Positions 1 through 9,145 of a stretch of DNA of 64,000 nucleotides are shown here, piece by piece (the first letter of the stretch is position 1; the number at the start of each line of letters is the position of its first letter). The notes beneath the pieces were generated by a model. That model was not told where the DNA came from and made no database searches. It worked only from the letters and a program-made list of their open reading frames with translations. The position numbers were made by a program, and so were the translations under genes. The DNA lies in the NCBI GenBank assembly GCA_002270295.1, contig NISF01000001.1, positions 1,488,001 to 1,552,000 of the forward strand, in the 5' to 3' direction. The stretch comes from Enterobacter sp. 10-1 (lineage in GTDB: Bacteria > Pseudomonadota > Gammaproteobacteria > Enterobacterales > Enterobacteriaceae).

Positions 1-1
1 G

Positions 2-319
2 ACTCTGTTCACCATCGTCTCGACGCTGGCGGCCATTATGGTGGTCTTCAGCTGGGGAATGATCCTCGTGGCCTACCTGGTGTATCGGCAAAAGCGCCCG
101 GACCTGCATGAAAGCTCGGCCTTTAAGATGCCGGCGGGCGTGGCGATGAGCTGGCTAAGCCTGCTGTTTTTTGCCTTCTCCATTTTTATTATGATCTTCG
201 ACCCCGATACCCTGAAGGCGCTGATCGCCACGCCGCTGTGGTTCATCGCCCTGTGGCTGTGCTGGAAAATAAAGCAGAAGCGAGAAGGGCAAACGCGGCT
301 GGAGAAACTTAACGCCTGA
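2..319 (+). CDS. Amino acid permease, C-terminal fragment
   Basis: The reading frame is open from the left edge and ends with TGA, giving the last 105 residues of a larger protein. Two strongly hydrophobic helices are visible (about residues 10-30 and 45-65), with a third towards the end and a basic tail (KIKQKREGQ). Pairs of closing helices with a short YRQKRP-type cytoplasmic loop between them are typical of the APC-superfamily amino-acid permeases (the CycA, GabP, AnsP and ProY type). The substrate cannot be told because the substrate-binding helices lie outside the window. It is followed 77 bp later by ydcF on the same strand. Confidence 0.75.
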   Translation, partial: TLFTIVSTLAAIMVVFSWGMILVAYLVYRQKRPDLHESSAFKMPAGVAMSWLSLLFFAFSIFIMIFDPDTLKALIATPLWFIALWLCWKIKQKREGQTRLEKLNA

Positions 320-396
320 CAGGATACAATCGGCCCAATCTGCTGCGCGGCGATAAAGAGGGACGTTGTCGCTGCGCAAACTGAAAAGGAGAAGGT

Positions 397-1200
397 ATGT
401 CAGATAATTTCCCGGCGCTCTCCGCCGATACGCTGGCGGCAGCGAACCTCGTCGGCGCCTGGCTGGCGCAGGACGATTTTACAACGCTGGCGCAGAAGCC
501 GCCGTTTGAGGTGGTGGTGCTGGCGGGCAACGCGGTGATCCCGACCATTGATGCCGCCTGCCGGTTGGCGGCTGACGCCGAGGTTCCGCTGCTGATAAGC
601 GGCGGGATTGGGCACTCAACTTCATTTCTCTATGAGGCGGTACGCAACGATCCGCGCTATGGTTCGCTGCCGGTAGAGGGACGCGCCGAAGCGCTTATCC
701 TTGCCGATATCGCCCATCAGTACTGGCACATACCGCGCGAGCGGATCGTGACGGAAGCGCGCTCCACCAACTGCGGCGAGAACGCGCGCTTTACCCGCGA
801 CGTGCTCGAGGCCGAGGGGCTGGCGCACCGCGCGGGCGTGGTTATCCAGGACCCGACCATGCAGCGGCGAACGATGGCGACCTTCGCCCGCGTCTGGCAG
901 GGGGCAGATCCGCTGCCGCGCTGGTACAGCACCCCGGGCTTCGTGCCGCAACTGCGCAATACGCCGGAGCAGGGCCTGGCGTTCAGCGGGGCGGCGCACG
1001 GGCTGTGGCCGGTGGGGCGCTATCTGGCGCTGATCCTTGGCGAGCTGCCGCGCCTGCAGAATGGCCCGCAGGGATACGGTCCGCTGGGTAAAGATTTTAT
1101 TGCCCACGTTGATATGCCTCCGCGGATTATCAGCGCGTGGCGCCAGCTGCGTGACGACAGCCTCCTGGCCCACGCCCTCGGCGATCGGACCTTAGGCTGA
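397..1200 (+). CDS. ydcF: YdcF, DUF218 family protein
   Basis: The 267-residue product matches E. coli YdcF in length and in sequence character (for example AGNAVIPT near residue 44, GGIGHSTSF near residue 68 and a conserved EARSTNCGEN block near residue 120). The family (DUF218) has a Rossmann-like fold; E. coli YdcF has been reported to bind S-adenosylmethionine, but its physiological role is not settled. The start is supported by a good Shine-Dalgarno sequence (AAGGAGAAGG) just upstream. Its position immediately upstream of aldA is the same as in E. coli. Function beyond the family level is unknown. Confidence 0.93.
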   Translation: MSDNFPALSADTLAAANLVGAWLAQDDFTTLAQKPPFEVVVLAGNAVIPTIDAACRLAADAEVPLLISGGIGHSTSFLYEAVRNDPRYGSLPVEGRAEALILADIAHQYWHIPRERIVTEARSTNCGENARFTRDVLEAEGLAHRAGVVIQDPTMQRRTMATFARVWQGADPLPRWYSTPGFVPQLRNTPEQGLAFSGAAHGLWPVGRYLALILGELPRLQNGPQGYGPLGKDFIAHVDMPPRIISAWRQLRDDSLLAHALGDRTLG

Positions 1201-1208
1201 TGATTTTT

Positions 1209-1240
1209 GCCCGTTTGCGCCAGGTTTGTCGCAAACGGGC
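1209..1240 (+). terminator. Hairpin after ydcF
   Basis: Perfect 11-bp inverted repeat GCCCGTTTGCG / CGCAAACGGGC with a 10-nt loop, starting 9 nt after the ydcF stop. The following T content is weak, so it may be an inefficient terminator or an RNA-stabilising hairpin. Confidence 0.5.
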
Positions 1241-1269
1241 AGTTTGTGTTGCCTGAATGTAACGTTTCC

Positions 1270-1291
1270 CCCCGCTTTCGGGGCCGTTTTT
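1270..1291 (+). terminator. Rho-independent terminator between ydcF and aldA
   Basis: CCCCG-CTTT-CGGGG stem-loop followed by CCGTTTTT. Together with the preceding hairpin it separates ydcF from aldA. Confidence 0.65.
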
Positions 1292-1306
1292 ATGAAGTAA
1301 TTCACA
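1291..1306 (+). promoter_or_regulatory. CRP-like site upstream of aldA
   Basis: TATGA-N6-TCACA matches the CRP consensus TGTGA-N6-TCACA at nine of ten positions. It lies about 95 bp upstream of the aldA start codon. E. coli aldA is known to be under carbon catabolite control, which fits; binding itself is inferred. Confidence 0.5.
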
Positions 1307-1401
1307 TAATCAGGCGTGCGGACTGCTCTTATTGCCTCTTATGGATAGATTTTTAACAAATAAATCACTTGTTAAAAACAATAAATCTACAGGAGCAGGC
1401 T

Positions 1402-2841
1402 ATGACAGCACCCGTTCAACACCCGATGTATATTGATGGTCAGTTTGTTGCCGGGCGCGGCGACGCCTGGATTGACGTGCTTAATCCTGCCACCGAAGCG
1501 CTGCTCTCCCGCATTCCCGACGGCAGCGCCGAAGACGCGCGGCGGGCCATTGCCGCCGCGGATCGCGCGCAGCCGGCCTGGGAGGCGCTGCCGGCTATCG
1601 AGCGCGCCGGCTGGCTGCGTAAAATCGCCATCGGGGTCCGCGAACGCGCCGGCGAGATTGCGGCGCTTATCGTAGCTGAAGGCGGGAAGACTCAGCAGCT
1701 GGCGGCAGTGGAGGTCTCCTTTACCGCCGATTATCTCGACTATATGGCCGAGTGGGCGCGGCGCTACGAAGGTGAAATCGTGCAAAGCGACCGTCCCGGC
1801 GAAAATATCCTCGTTTTCAAACGCGCCCTCGGCGTGACCACCGGCATCCTGCCGTGGAACTTCCCGTTCTTCCTGATTGCCCGCAAGCTCGCCCCGGCGC
1901 TGCTGACCGGCAATACGATTGTGATTAAACCGAGCGAGTTCACGCCCAATAACGCCGTCGCCTTCGCGCAGATTGTCGATGACATCGGCCTGCCGAAGGG
2001 GGTGTTTAACCTGGTGTTAGGCCGCGGGGAGACCGTCGGCCAGGAGCTGGCGGCGAACCCGAAAGTGGCGATGGTCAGCATGACCGGCAGCGTAGGCGCG
2101 GGTGAAAAAATCATGGCCGCCGCGGCGAAAAATATCACCAAAGTGTGCCTCGAGCTGGGCGGTAAGGCGCCGGCGATTGTGATGGATGACGCCGATCTTG
2201 AGCTGGCGGTCAAGGCGGTGGTCGATTCGCGGGTGATCAACAGCGGACAGGTATGCAACTGCGTTGAGCGCGTTTACGTGCAGAAAGGGATCTACGATCG
2301 CTTCGTTAACCGCCTCGGCGAAGCGCTGAAAGCGGTACAGTTCGGCGACCCGGCCCTGCGCGATGATATTGCGATGGGGCCGCTGATTAACGCCGCCGCG
2401 CTGGAGCGGGTCGAGCAGAAGGTGGCCAAAGCGCTGGCTCAGGGCGCGCGCCTTGCCTTAGGCGGCAAAGCGGTCGCCGGCAGCGGCTATTTTTATCCGC
2501 CGACGCTGCTGCTGGACGTGCGCCAGGAGATGGATATCGTCCACGAAGAAACCTTTGGCCCGGTACTGCCGGTGGTGGCGTTTGACACGCTTGAGGAGGC
2601 GCTGGCGATGGCCAACGACAGCGACTACGGGCTGACGTCGTCAATCTATACGCGCGACCTGAACGTGGCGATGAAGGCGATTAAGGGGCTGAAGTTCGGC
2701 GAAACCTACGTTAACCGCGAGAACTTTGAAGCCATGCAGGGCTTTCATGCGGGCTGGCGCAAATCCGGTATCGGCGGGGCCGACGGCCGCCACGGTCTGA
2801 ACGAATACCTGCAGACCCAGGTGGTCTATTTGCAGGCCTGA
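1402..2841 (+). CDS. aldA: Lactaldehyde/glycolaldehyde dehydrogenase AldA
   Basis: NAD-dependent aldehyde dehydrogenase that oxidises L-lactaldehyde to lactate and glycolaldehyde to glycolate in fucose, rhamnose and related sugar catabolism. From the ATG at 1402 the product has 479 residues, the same as E. coli AldA, and the catalytic cysteine (GQVCNC) falls at residue 285, the E. coli number. The LELGGKAP motif with the general-base glutamate and the GILPWNFPF cofactor-site motif are present. A longer in-frame start at 1369 is rejected because AGGAG at 1391-1395 serves the 1402 start. It is convergent with gapC, as in E. coli. Confidence 0.96.
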   Translation: MTAPVQHPMYIDGQFVAGRGDAWIDVLNPATEALLSRIPDGSAEDARRAIAAADRAQPAWEALPAIERAGWLRKIAIGVRERAGEIAALIVAEGGKTQQLAAVEVSFTADYLDYMAEWARRYEGEIVQSDRPGENILVFKRALGVTTGILPWNFPFFLIARKLAPALLTGNTIVIKPSEFTPNNAVAFAQIVDDIGLPKGVFNLVLGRGETVGQELAANPKVAMVSMTGSVGAGEKIMAAAAKNITKVCLELGGKAPAIVMDDADLELAVKAVVDSRVINSGQVCNCVERVYVQKGIYDRFVNRLGEALKAVQFGDPALRDDIAMGPLINAAALERVEQKVAKALAQGARLALGGKAVAGSGYFYPPTLLLDVRQEMDIVHEETFGPVLPVVAFDTLEEALAMANDSDYGLTSSIYTRDLNVAMKAIKGLKFGETYVNRENFEAMQGFHAGWRKSGIGGADGRHGLNEYLQTQVVYLQA

Positions 2842-2851
2842 GCCGCGGATG

Positions 2852-2880
2852 AAAAAGCGGATAGCCAAGGGCTATCCGCT
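2852..2880 (-). terminator. Terminator of gapC
   Basis: Perfect 11-bp inverted repeat AGCGGATAGCC / GGCTATCCGCT with a 3-nt loop. Read on the minus strand it is followed by TTTTT, so it mainly terminates gapC; on the plus strand it may also slow transcripts from aldA. Confidence 0.75.
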
Positions 2881-2891
2881 GCGGTTACAAC

Positions 2892-3890
2892 CTATTTAGC
2901 AAACTTATCCAGCACGCGGATGAGCTGGGTGACGAAGCCGTATTCGTTGTCGTACCACGCCACGGTTTTGACCAGCTGAACGTCGCCTGCCTCGGCGATT
3001 TCAAGCTGGGTGGCGTCGTAAATCGAGCCAAAGTGGCTGCCAATCACGTCGGAAGAGACGATCTCCTCTTCGGTATAGCCGAAGGATTCATTATTCGCCG
3101 CCGCGTTCTTCATCGCCTGATTGACCTCTTCGGCGGTCACCTTTTTCTCAAGAATCGAGACCAGTTCGGTGACCGATCCGGTTTTGGTCGGCACGCGCTG
3201 GGCGTGGCCTTTCAGCCTGCCGCTGAGCTCAGGAATGACCAGACCAATCGCCTTCGCCGCCCCGGTAGTGTGCGGGATGATGTTTTCCGCCGCCGCGCGC
3301 GAGGCGCGTAGATCTTTGCCGCGCGGGCCGTCGACCAGCGACTGGGTGCCGGTGTAGGCGTGAATGGTGGTCATCGTGCCGAGCCTGATCCCGAACGCAT
3401 CGTGGAGCACTTTGGCCATCGGCGCCAGGCAGTTGGTGGTGCAGGAGGCGACGGAGATAATGGTGTCGTCTGCGGTGAGGGTGTCGTCATTGACGTTGTA
3501 GACGATGGTTTTCATCTCCCCGGCGGGGGCGGAGATCAGAACCTTTTTCGCCCCGGCGCTCAGGTGAGCCTGGGCTTTCTCCGTCGAGGTATAGAAACCG
3601 GTGCACTCCACGATAAGCTCCGCGCCTGTGCTTTTCCACGGAATGTGCCGGGCCTCTTTCTCGGCGTAGACGGTGATGGTCTTACCGTTAACGATCAGCG
3701 CGTCGTCGGTGTAGTCTACGCTCCACGGGAAGGGACCGTAGTTAGAGTCATGTTTTAACAGATAGGCCAGCACTTTAGGCGAGGTGAGATCGTTAATTGC
3801 CACCACTTCCAGCGGGCTGTTAACTTCCAACAAACGGCGTAATACCAGACGTCCGATACGACCAAATCCATTAATTCCAAGCTTGCTCAT
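2892..3890 (-). CDS. gapC: Glyceraldehyde-3-phosphate dehydrogenase GapC
   Basis: Phosphorylating NAD-dependent GAPDH, 332 residues. The N-terminal [12 protein letters not shown] nucleotide-binding motif, the catalytic cysteine in SCTTNCLAP (about residue 150), the catalytic histidine in IHAYTGTQ and the C-terminal WYDNEYG are all present, so the enzyme looks fully functional. In E. coli K-12 gapC is a split pseudogene at the same place (known), so this window carries the intact ancestral form. The start codon has AGGAG at good spacing. The main glycolytic GapA would be encoded elsewhere; the role of GapC is not clear. Confidence 0.95.
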   Translation of the reverse strand: MSKLGINGFGRIGRLVLRRLLEVNSPLEVVAINDLTSPKVLAYLLKHDSNYGPFPWSVDYTDDALIVNGKTITVYAEKEARHIPWKSTGAELIVECTGFYTSTEKAQAHLSAGAKKVLISAPAGEMKTIVYNVNDDTLTADDTIISVASCTTNCLAPMAKVLHDAFGIRLGTMTTIHAYTGTQSLVDGPRGKDLRASRAAAENIIPHTTGAAKAIGLVIPELSGRLKGHAQRVPTKTGSVTELVSILEKKVTAEEVNQAMKNAAANNESFGYTEEEIVSSDVIGSHFGSIYDATQLEIAEAGDVQLVKTVAWYDNEYGFVTQLIRVLDKFAK

Positions 3891-4162
3891 GGAAAATCTC
3901 CTGGTGAGTCGGTTAGAGGGTAAAACTCATACAGGCATACTCCAGTCGGCCGGCCTGGGCAACCAGCAAAATCGGCCTCGTGGCTAAGCTTTTGAAAAAA
4001 CGCTACAGAAAAATTAATGCATTCGTTCATCATCTGGCGGCAGGAAGTCGGGCCGATAAAACGGGACGCGTTCTGTTTCCGCTGTTATAAAAACGGCTTT
4101 CTTTTATGGCGCTCAGGAACGCCTTGCCCAATCGTCCACCCCGGCGGTTTAGGAGTTAAATG

Positions 4163-4483
4163 ATGTCAAAAAAACGCAGGATCGGCCGGCTGATCGCGGC
4201 AGGAAAAACGCCCCCCGCGCGGTTAACTCTTCAGGCAGAGATTGAGGCGCTGAAGATACCGCCCCGCACCAGAGCGGAAGCAAAGCGGCAGCTGGCAATA
4301 AAGCTTCGTCTGCTGAAGAGCGGGGCGCTGAACGAACAATCATTAAGAGAGCTGGAGAAAAGGGCGGCACAGGATTTATCATTAGCCAACGCGCGCAGAT
4401 TTGAAGCGGGCGTTGTCGATGCGGTTACTACAGAAAAAATCTCCTTAGCGCATAAAAAATGGCGCGGCCGGACGGCAGATTAG
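4163..4483 (+). CDS. Small basic protein of unknown function
   Basis: A 106-residue soluble protein, strongly basic (MSKKRRIGRL at the start, RAEAKRQL and RELEKRA inside), with a predicted mostly helical, possibly coiled-coil middle part (ALKIPPRTRAEAKRQ to LRELEKRAAQ). I do not recognise a family. AGGAG at 4151-4155 lies 7 nt before the ATG at 4163 and 4 nt before an alternative ATG at 4160; the former spacing is better. It stands alone between gapC and a secreted protein in the accessory stretch. A nucleic-acid-binding role would be a guess from its charge only. Confidence 0.6.
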   Translation: MSKKRRIGRLIAAGKTPPARLTLQAEIEALKIPPRTRAEAKRQLAIKLRLLKSGALNEQSLRELEKRAAQDLSLANARRFEAGVVDAVTTEKISLAHKKWRGRTAD

Positions 4484-4535
4484 CGCGGTACGATCTTTCT
4501 GCCGCGGGCGAATTTATGGATAAAAGGTGTTAGCA

Positions 4536-4922
4536 ATGAATCTATCGGGTAGCTGTTTTCTGGCTGTATTGACGCTGGGTAGCGCCTCGTTTGCGGTGAC
4601 GGCGAAAACAACGTCGGTTAAGTGCTCCTACCCGACCTATAGTGACCAAAGCGGCAATCATGTCGCTAAAAACCCGATGGTGTTGACGTTTATCATCGAT
4701 AGCGGAACAAGCAAGGCCTATATGGCCGGAAACGCCGGTTCGACCGAGGTAGCCATCGTGCCAAACGGCGTAGACGGCATGTCTTTTATTGAAACGTCAG
4801 AGGTCGGTAACGTCACCGTTACTACAATGACGAGGAGCGGTGATTCGGTGCATAGCCGCAATACGGTTATGCCGGGAGGCATTTTCGCCTCTCAGCATTA
4901 TGGAACCTGCGTGGCGCAGTAA
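4536..4922 (+). CDS. Small secreted protein of unknown function
   Basis: A 128-residue protein with a clear Sec signal peptide (MNLSGSCFLAVLTLGSASFAVTA, likely cleaved after the last Ala). The mature part is beta-rich, carries two cysteines far apart (VKCSYPTY near the start and YGTCVAQ at the end) that could form a disulphide, and has no membrane segment. Start: ATG at 4536 with AAAGG upstream; an in-frame GTG at 4527 is less likely because it sits inside that ribosome binding site. I do not recognise the family; a periplasmic location is inferred. Convergent with the diguanylate cyclase gene 11 bp away. Confidence 0.65.
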   Translation: MNLSGSCFLAVLTLGSASFAVTAKTTSVKCSYPTYSDQSGNHVAKNPMVLTFIIDSGTSKAYMAGNAGSTEVAIVPNGVDGMSFIETSEVGNVTVTTMTRSGDSVHSRNTVMPGGIFASQHYGTCVAQ

Positions 4923-4933
4923 CTTTCGCCAGT

Positions 4934-6505
4934 TCAGATGCGGGAAAATCCCCCGGCGTCGTCGATAACCACGGTGTTACGACCGGAACGTTTGGCTTCA
5001 TAGAGCGCCAAATCAGCTTTGCGAAGGACGGTGTAAACATCGTTTTCGTTATCGCTGAACCCGGCAACGCCGAGGGAAATGGTCACTTTCCCGGCGTGGG
5101 GGAAATCGGCATTTTCGATCCCCACCCGGATGCGTTCAGCCGCCGCCGCCGCCGCTGTCAGGCCGGTATCCGGCAGGAACACCACAAACTCCTCACCGCC
5201 AAACCGACAGGCAACCTGCCCGTCGGCGCAGAGGTTGCGCAGCTTCTCACTGAATGTGACCAGCACCGCATCGCCGCCGTCATGCCCGTGCAGATCGTTA
5301 ATCTTTTTAAAATGGTCTATATCAATCGCGATGATGCAGCGCTCGGCGGAATGGAGGGATTGTTTCAGCAGGGTGCTGAAACCTTTGCGGTTATAGAGTC
5401 CGGTCAGCGGGTCCGTCATCGTTTCATCGCTGAGGGCGTTTACCCGCCTGGCCATTATTTGCAGATGCAGGCTGAAAGCCTCTTTAAGACGTTCCGCTTC
5501 CTTGTACCAGACGTTAATATTGGCCAGCTTTTTGAGCGTGGACTCATTGTTTTCCGCGCGCGTGAATTCTGCGAGTTTCTCCAGCGGAGCCGAAATGATG
5601 GCAGCAAAAATCGTTACGGTCGTCACCGTGAGGATGATGATCGCGAGCGTGAACCAGAACGCGTTCACTACCGTCTGCATTAATATACGGGATACGCTTT
5701 CCGATGCCCCCGAGATGATAACCTTCCAGTCGGCCTGCTTCAGGCTGGCGTAGCCAACCAGGTTGCCGCCGCTTTTACCATCGCCAAAAAAGTGCCCGTT
5801 TTGCGTTTTGATAATCTGTTCCTGCAGGCCGGGAGCAGATTTAAATCCGCCGCCCACTCGTGTCGGATCGCGATTAAAGATTATTTTACCTTCATTATTA
5901 ATGACGCTGACGTCCGTTGTATTTTCGTAAAAATGCATGCTTAGAATATCGCTGAGCATGCTCTCTTTTTGCAGATAGATGCTGCCGCCGATATAACCGA
6001 GATAGTCGCCGCCGGGGCTAAATAATGGCTGCGAGACAAACACGACGTAATTACCCGCCGCCGATATAAAAGGTTCAGAGATAAAGAGCTTTTTTGAGGC
6101 TATGGCCTGCCGGCTGGCGCCAGAGTGCAGCTTTATCCCCACCAGCTTCAGGCTCTCCGGAGAGGCGGCAGCAATAACGGCGTTGGAATTAACAATTACC
6201 ACCGAGTTGAAAAAGCCGGACTGCAGGCGCAGCCGGTCAGCTTCATTTTGCAGCTGGCCGCGGTCGTTAAGGGCTTTTATCTGCCCGGCGCTGTAGGCCA
6301 GCTCCCGCTGCGCCGTCACCAGGTAGCGGTCGGTGGTATCCGCCAGTTTACGGGCGTAGGCGAGGTTGTTCTCGAGTAACCGATCCTCAATGTTGCCCTT
6401 CTGGAAAAGCGTCAGGGCGCTGAGCAGCAGCATTGATGTCAGCAGGATCCCTCCGACGGACAACATCAGCATGAGAGTGCGCAGATGCAGTTTTTTCCTT
6501 GGCAT
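4934..6505 (-). CDS. Membrane diguanylate cyclase with dCache sensor
   Basis: Predicted to make c-di-GMP in response to an extracytoplasmic signal. Order along 523 residues: cytoplasmic basic start (MPRKKLHLRT), first membrane helix about 10-32, a periplasmic double-Cache-like domain about 38-275, second membrane helix about 283-305, a linker resembling a HAMP/coiled-coil, and a GGDEF domain from about 355. The GGDEF domain has DPLTGLYNR and an intact GGEEF active site at residues 436-440, so activity is expected. The RxxD inhibitory site normally just before GGEEF is absent (the segment reads LCADGQVACRF), suggesting no product feedback. No EAL domain. Ligand unknown. Confidence 0.9.
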   Translation of the reverse strand: MPRKKLHLRTLMLMLSVGGILLTSMLLLSALTLFQKGNIEDRLLENNLAYARKLADTTDRYLVTAQRELAYSAGQIKALNDRGQLQNEADRLRLQSGFFNSVVIVNSNAVIAAASPESLKLVGIKLHSGASRQAIASKKLFISEPFISAAGNYVVFVSQPLFSPGGDYLGYIGGSIYLQKESMLSDILSMHFYENTTDVSVINNEGKIIFNRDPTRVGGGFKSAPGLQEQIIKTQNGHFFGDGKSGGNLVGYASLKQADWKVIISGASESVSRILMQTVVNAFWFTLAIIILTVTTVTIFAAIISAPLEKLAEFTRAENNESTLKKLANINVWYKEAERLKEAFSLHLQIMARRVNALSDETMTDPLTGLYNRKGFSTLLKQSLHSAERCIIAIDIDHFKKINDLHGHDGGDAVLVTFSEKLRNLCADGQVACRFGGEEFVVFLPDTGLTAAAAAAERIRVGIENADFPHAGKVTISLGVAGFSDNENDVYTVLRKADLALYEAKRSGRNTVVIDDAGGFSRI

Positions 6506-6707
6506 AAGTTTTCACGTATTTTAAAAATTTTCTGCATTTTATCAGCTTTTTAGCGCAGAACATAAGCAGCTTCTGCTGCTCTATCGCTTGATCGCAAGTT
6601 CCGGCTAGCGGGCGGCGGCCGGGATTATGGCGCGCCGTGCTACTGGGCGTCGATCGATTTTGTCCATGCCATATCAGCGATACCGAATCGACGACGCCCT
6701 TAGAGAC

Positions 6708-7331
6708 TTACCGTGGGGAACGATACGTTACCCGGCTCCAGTAGCCTGAGCCGGTACCCGCAATTTTTATCCAGCCCAGACGCGTTAATTCCAGCGCAAT
6801 AAAGTTGTTTAAGAGGCCGTGGCCCATGCTGACAACGTGCCCGTGCTGCGCCGCCGTGTCGATCAGCTCCCGCGCCATTTTTGCTGCTCGCGCCCGGACT
6901 TCAGCTTTTGATTCAGATCCCGCCGCAAGATCAAAAAACCAGAGCAGGCGGAACAGCATCAGCCAGATACCCGCGGGGAATTTTATTAGCGCTACGTTGA
7001 TAACGGGCAGCGGCGCTTCGCTGAGGTCGCGGAGTATGGCATCCGGGTTCACCCCCAGCGCAGATAGAGACGAAAGCGCGCGCGGCAGGGGGCTGCAGAC
7101 AAAATAATCGCCGGCCTCGCAGGCGGATTTTGTCTTCGGAGAGGGCATTTCAGCTACCGTGGCAGCGTTATAATCCGCTATCCAGGCAGGCATTTCGCTG
7201 GCTTTAAGCCACAACAAACCCCGGTTCTTTACGCCGTCAGGCTTCCCGTGCCGTATTAAGGTAATGTCCATATTGGCATCGTCTGGTAATGAAATGAGTG
7301 GAGGCAATATAACATTGATGATAGTTTTCAT
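6708..7331 (-). CDS. Histidine phosphatase family protein
   Basis: The RHGKP motif (MDITLIRHGKP) and a later GHG histidine (SMGHGLLNN) mark the phosphoglycerate-mutase-like histidine phosphatase fold; the first histidine would take the phosphoryl group. A CSPLPRA motif supplies the conserved arginine/serine part of the pocket. Substrate not identifiable. Start is uncertain: the longest frame begins at 7391, only 3 bp from the divergent hydrolase, leaving no room for promoters; ATGs at 7331 and 7271 are more plausible, and the 7271 one starts right at the catalytic motif. Confidence 0.75.
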   Translation of the reverse strand: MKTIINVILPPLISLPDDANMDITLIRHGKPDGVKNRGLLWLKASEMPAWIADYNAATVAEMPSPKTKSACEAGDYFVCSPLPRALSSLSALGVNPDAILRDLSEAPLPVINVALIKFPAGIWLMLFRLLWFFDLAAGSESKAEVRARAAKMARELIDTAAQHGHVVSMGHGLLNNFIALELTRLGWIKIAGTGSGYWSRVTYRSPR

Positions 7332-7394
7332 ATGCCGGTTTCTATCGTAATAAATTATTCTTTTAATATGCTCGGCTGAATAAAAAGACATCAG

Positions 7395-8402
7395 ATGAAA
7401 TACCTTATCTTCTTCTTTGCCGCGATCGTCATTTTTTGTGCTTTCTTCGTTATTCGCCTGTCAGATTTTGATCTTTCTGGTTATGGAAAACAGAGAGAAA
7501 TATCATTTCAGCACCATCAGGATATTTTACACGGGACGTTAATTCTTCCTCCTGGTAAAGTTAATCCACCGGTGGTGCTTATCGTTCACGGCGACGGTGC
7601 CCAGGATCGCTGGTCCGCAGACGGGTATATTCCGCTTGTTAAGTTCCTGGTGGCCCAGGGAATAGCCGTTTTTTCATGGGATAAACCCGGCGTAGGAACA
7701 AGCACCGGGAACTGGCTGGCGCAGACAATGGCGGATCGCGCAGAAGAAGCGGCAATGGCATTACAAAAAATGAAACAACAGCCTGAGTTGAAAGACAGTC
7801 GTGCGGGATTTCTCGGATTTTCGCAGGCCGGATGGGTCGTGCCGCAGGCTAGCCAGCTGGCTCTCCCCGATTTTGCCGTGCTGGTCGGTGCGGCGATAAA
7901 CTGGCGAAATCAGGGCGTATACTATCTGGAGCAACGGCTCAAATTTGCCGGGCGTTCGGCCGTTGAAATTGACCAGACTAAAAAACTTGAAGAAGAGACC
8001 TTTGACAGACAGTTTACGGAGGAAGCTGCTGCACATCCTTGCCTGTCTCGCTGTACCCGGCAGGACTTCGAGCGCAGAAATTCCCGCGCGGATGCAACCA
8101 AAGAGATCTCCGGGATGCATACTCCCGCGTTAATCATGATGGGAGAGAACGATCGAAATGTGGACCCGAATGAAACAGTCGAGGTCTGGGCCAGGAAGTT
8201 ACCAGAGAGCACTCCCCGGTGCATCCAACTGGTTGCCGGTGCGACTCACGGGCTCCTGCGCAGTAGATGGTTTGATTACCAGCTTCCCTCACAGCTGCCG
8301 CTGTGGAAACAAGGCCTGTTTCTGTTGTTGGGGCAATATGCGTATTCACCCGCAGCACTCACTGCTGTTTCGCACTGGGTCCTTAACCAGAAATGCGGTT
8401 AA
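7395..8402 (+). CDS. Membrane-anchored alpha/beta hydrolase
   Basis: A 335-residue serine hydrolase with one N-terminal hydrophobic helix (MKYLIFFFAAIVIFCAFFVI) that acts as uncleaved anchor or signal peptide. The fold signature is complete: oxyanion segment VLIVHGDG, nucleophile Ser143 in GFSQAG, an acid in GENDRN and the catalytic histidine in GATHG. The closest general type is the dienelactone-hydrolase/acyl-peptidase-like group found as lone periplasmic or membrane hydrolases in enterobacteria. Substrate unknown. It diverges from the histidine phosphatase gene with which it may share a promoter region. Confidence 0.85.
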   Translation: MKYLIFFFAAIVIFCAFFVIRLSDFDLSGYGKQREISFQHHQDILHGTLILPPGKVNPPVVLIVHGDGAQDRWSADGYIPLVKFLVAQGIAVFSWDKPGVGTSTGNWLAQTMADRAEEAAMALQKMKQQPELKDSRAGFLGFSQAGWVVPQASQLALPDFAVLVGAAINWRNQGVYYLEQRLKFAGRSAVEIDQTKKLEEETFDRQFTEEAAAHPCLSRCTRQDFERRNSRADATKEISGMHTPALIMMGENDRNVDPNETVEVWARKLPESTPRCIQLVAGATHGLLRSRWFDYQLPSQLPLWKQGLFLLLGQYAYSPAALTAVSHWVLNQKCG

Positions 8403-8457
8403 TGAACTTCACGCTGACGGCTGACTAAATGGTTAACACTTTATGTAAGGGGGATTT

Positions 8458-8934
8458 GTGCGCACTCGCCCATCATCTCGATTAATAGTTCTTTCGCCTG
8501 AAAATCACGTCTTGCTCTTTTGCTTCTGCCATACAGATGACGCTTTGAGCGGCAGGACATATTGGGCAACGCCGGGTGGAGGGCTTGAACACAATGAATC
8601 CTTCGAGCAGGCTGCTTTACGCGAATTACTTGAAGAAACGGGTCTGATAAGAACAGCTGCAGGACCGCAGATCGCATCCAGATCCTTCACCATGATGCTA
8701 GCTGATGGGGAGACGGTTGTTGCTGATGAGCGTTTCTTCATTATTAATACAAATACATCAGATATCGACCACTCAAGGTGGAGTAGCAACGAAAAAAAAG
8801 TCATTCGCGATCACTACTGGTGGACAATAGAAGAGCTCAGACATACCGATGAAATCATCTTCCCACTCGATTTGATCATCAACATTCTTGAAAGCAGGTT
8901 AACCGACTCCCCGGTATTTAACGTGTCGAAATGA
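8458..8934 (+). CDS. NUDIX hydrolase
   Basis: A 158-residue protein with a complete NUDIX box: GGGLEHNES followed by RELLEETGL, that is the G-x5-E-x7-REUXEEXGU pattern that binds Mg2+ and cleaves nucleoside diphosphates linked to another group. Start is GTG at 8458, supported by AAGGGGG a few bases upstream. Substrate cannot be read from sequence. It lies 55 bp behind the hydrolase gene on the same strand and might be cotranscribed. Confidence 0.88.
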   Translation: MRTRPSSRLIVLSPENHVLLFCFCHTDDALSGRTYWATPGGGLEHNESFEQAALRELLEETGLIRTAAGPQIASRSFTMMLADGETVVADERFFIINTNTSDIDHSRWSSNEKKVIRDHYWWTIEELRHTDEIIFPLDLIINILESRLTDSPVFNVSK

Positions 8935-9145
8935 CCTTGATGTTCGCTTCTGGCATGCAATGAACATCTGAACTTAGCCCATCACTCCCATAGCAAATGT
9001 CGCTTTTACATATTGCGAGCGGATGCTTAGGGCAAACGGCACGTCCCTGACTTTTTTCACCACTAAGCGCCCGGCTGAACTGGACCACAGGGCGATCGGT
9101 GACACCAGGCGACGGGGACGCGCCTACGGGCGAGCTGATATTTCC

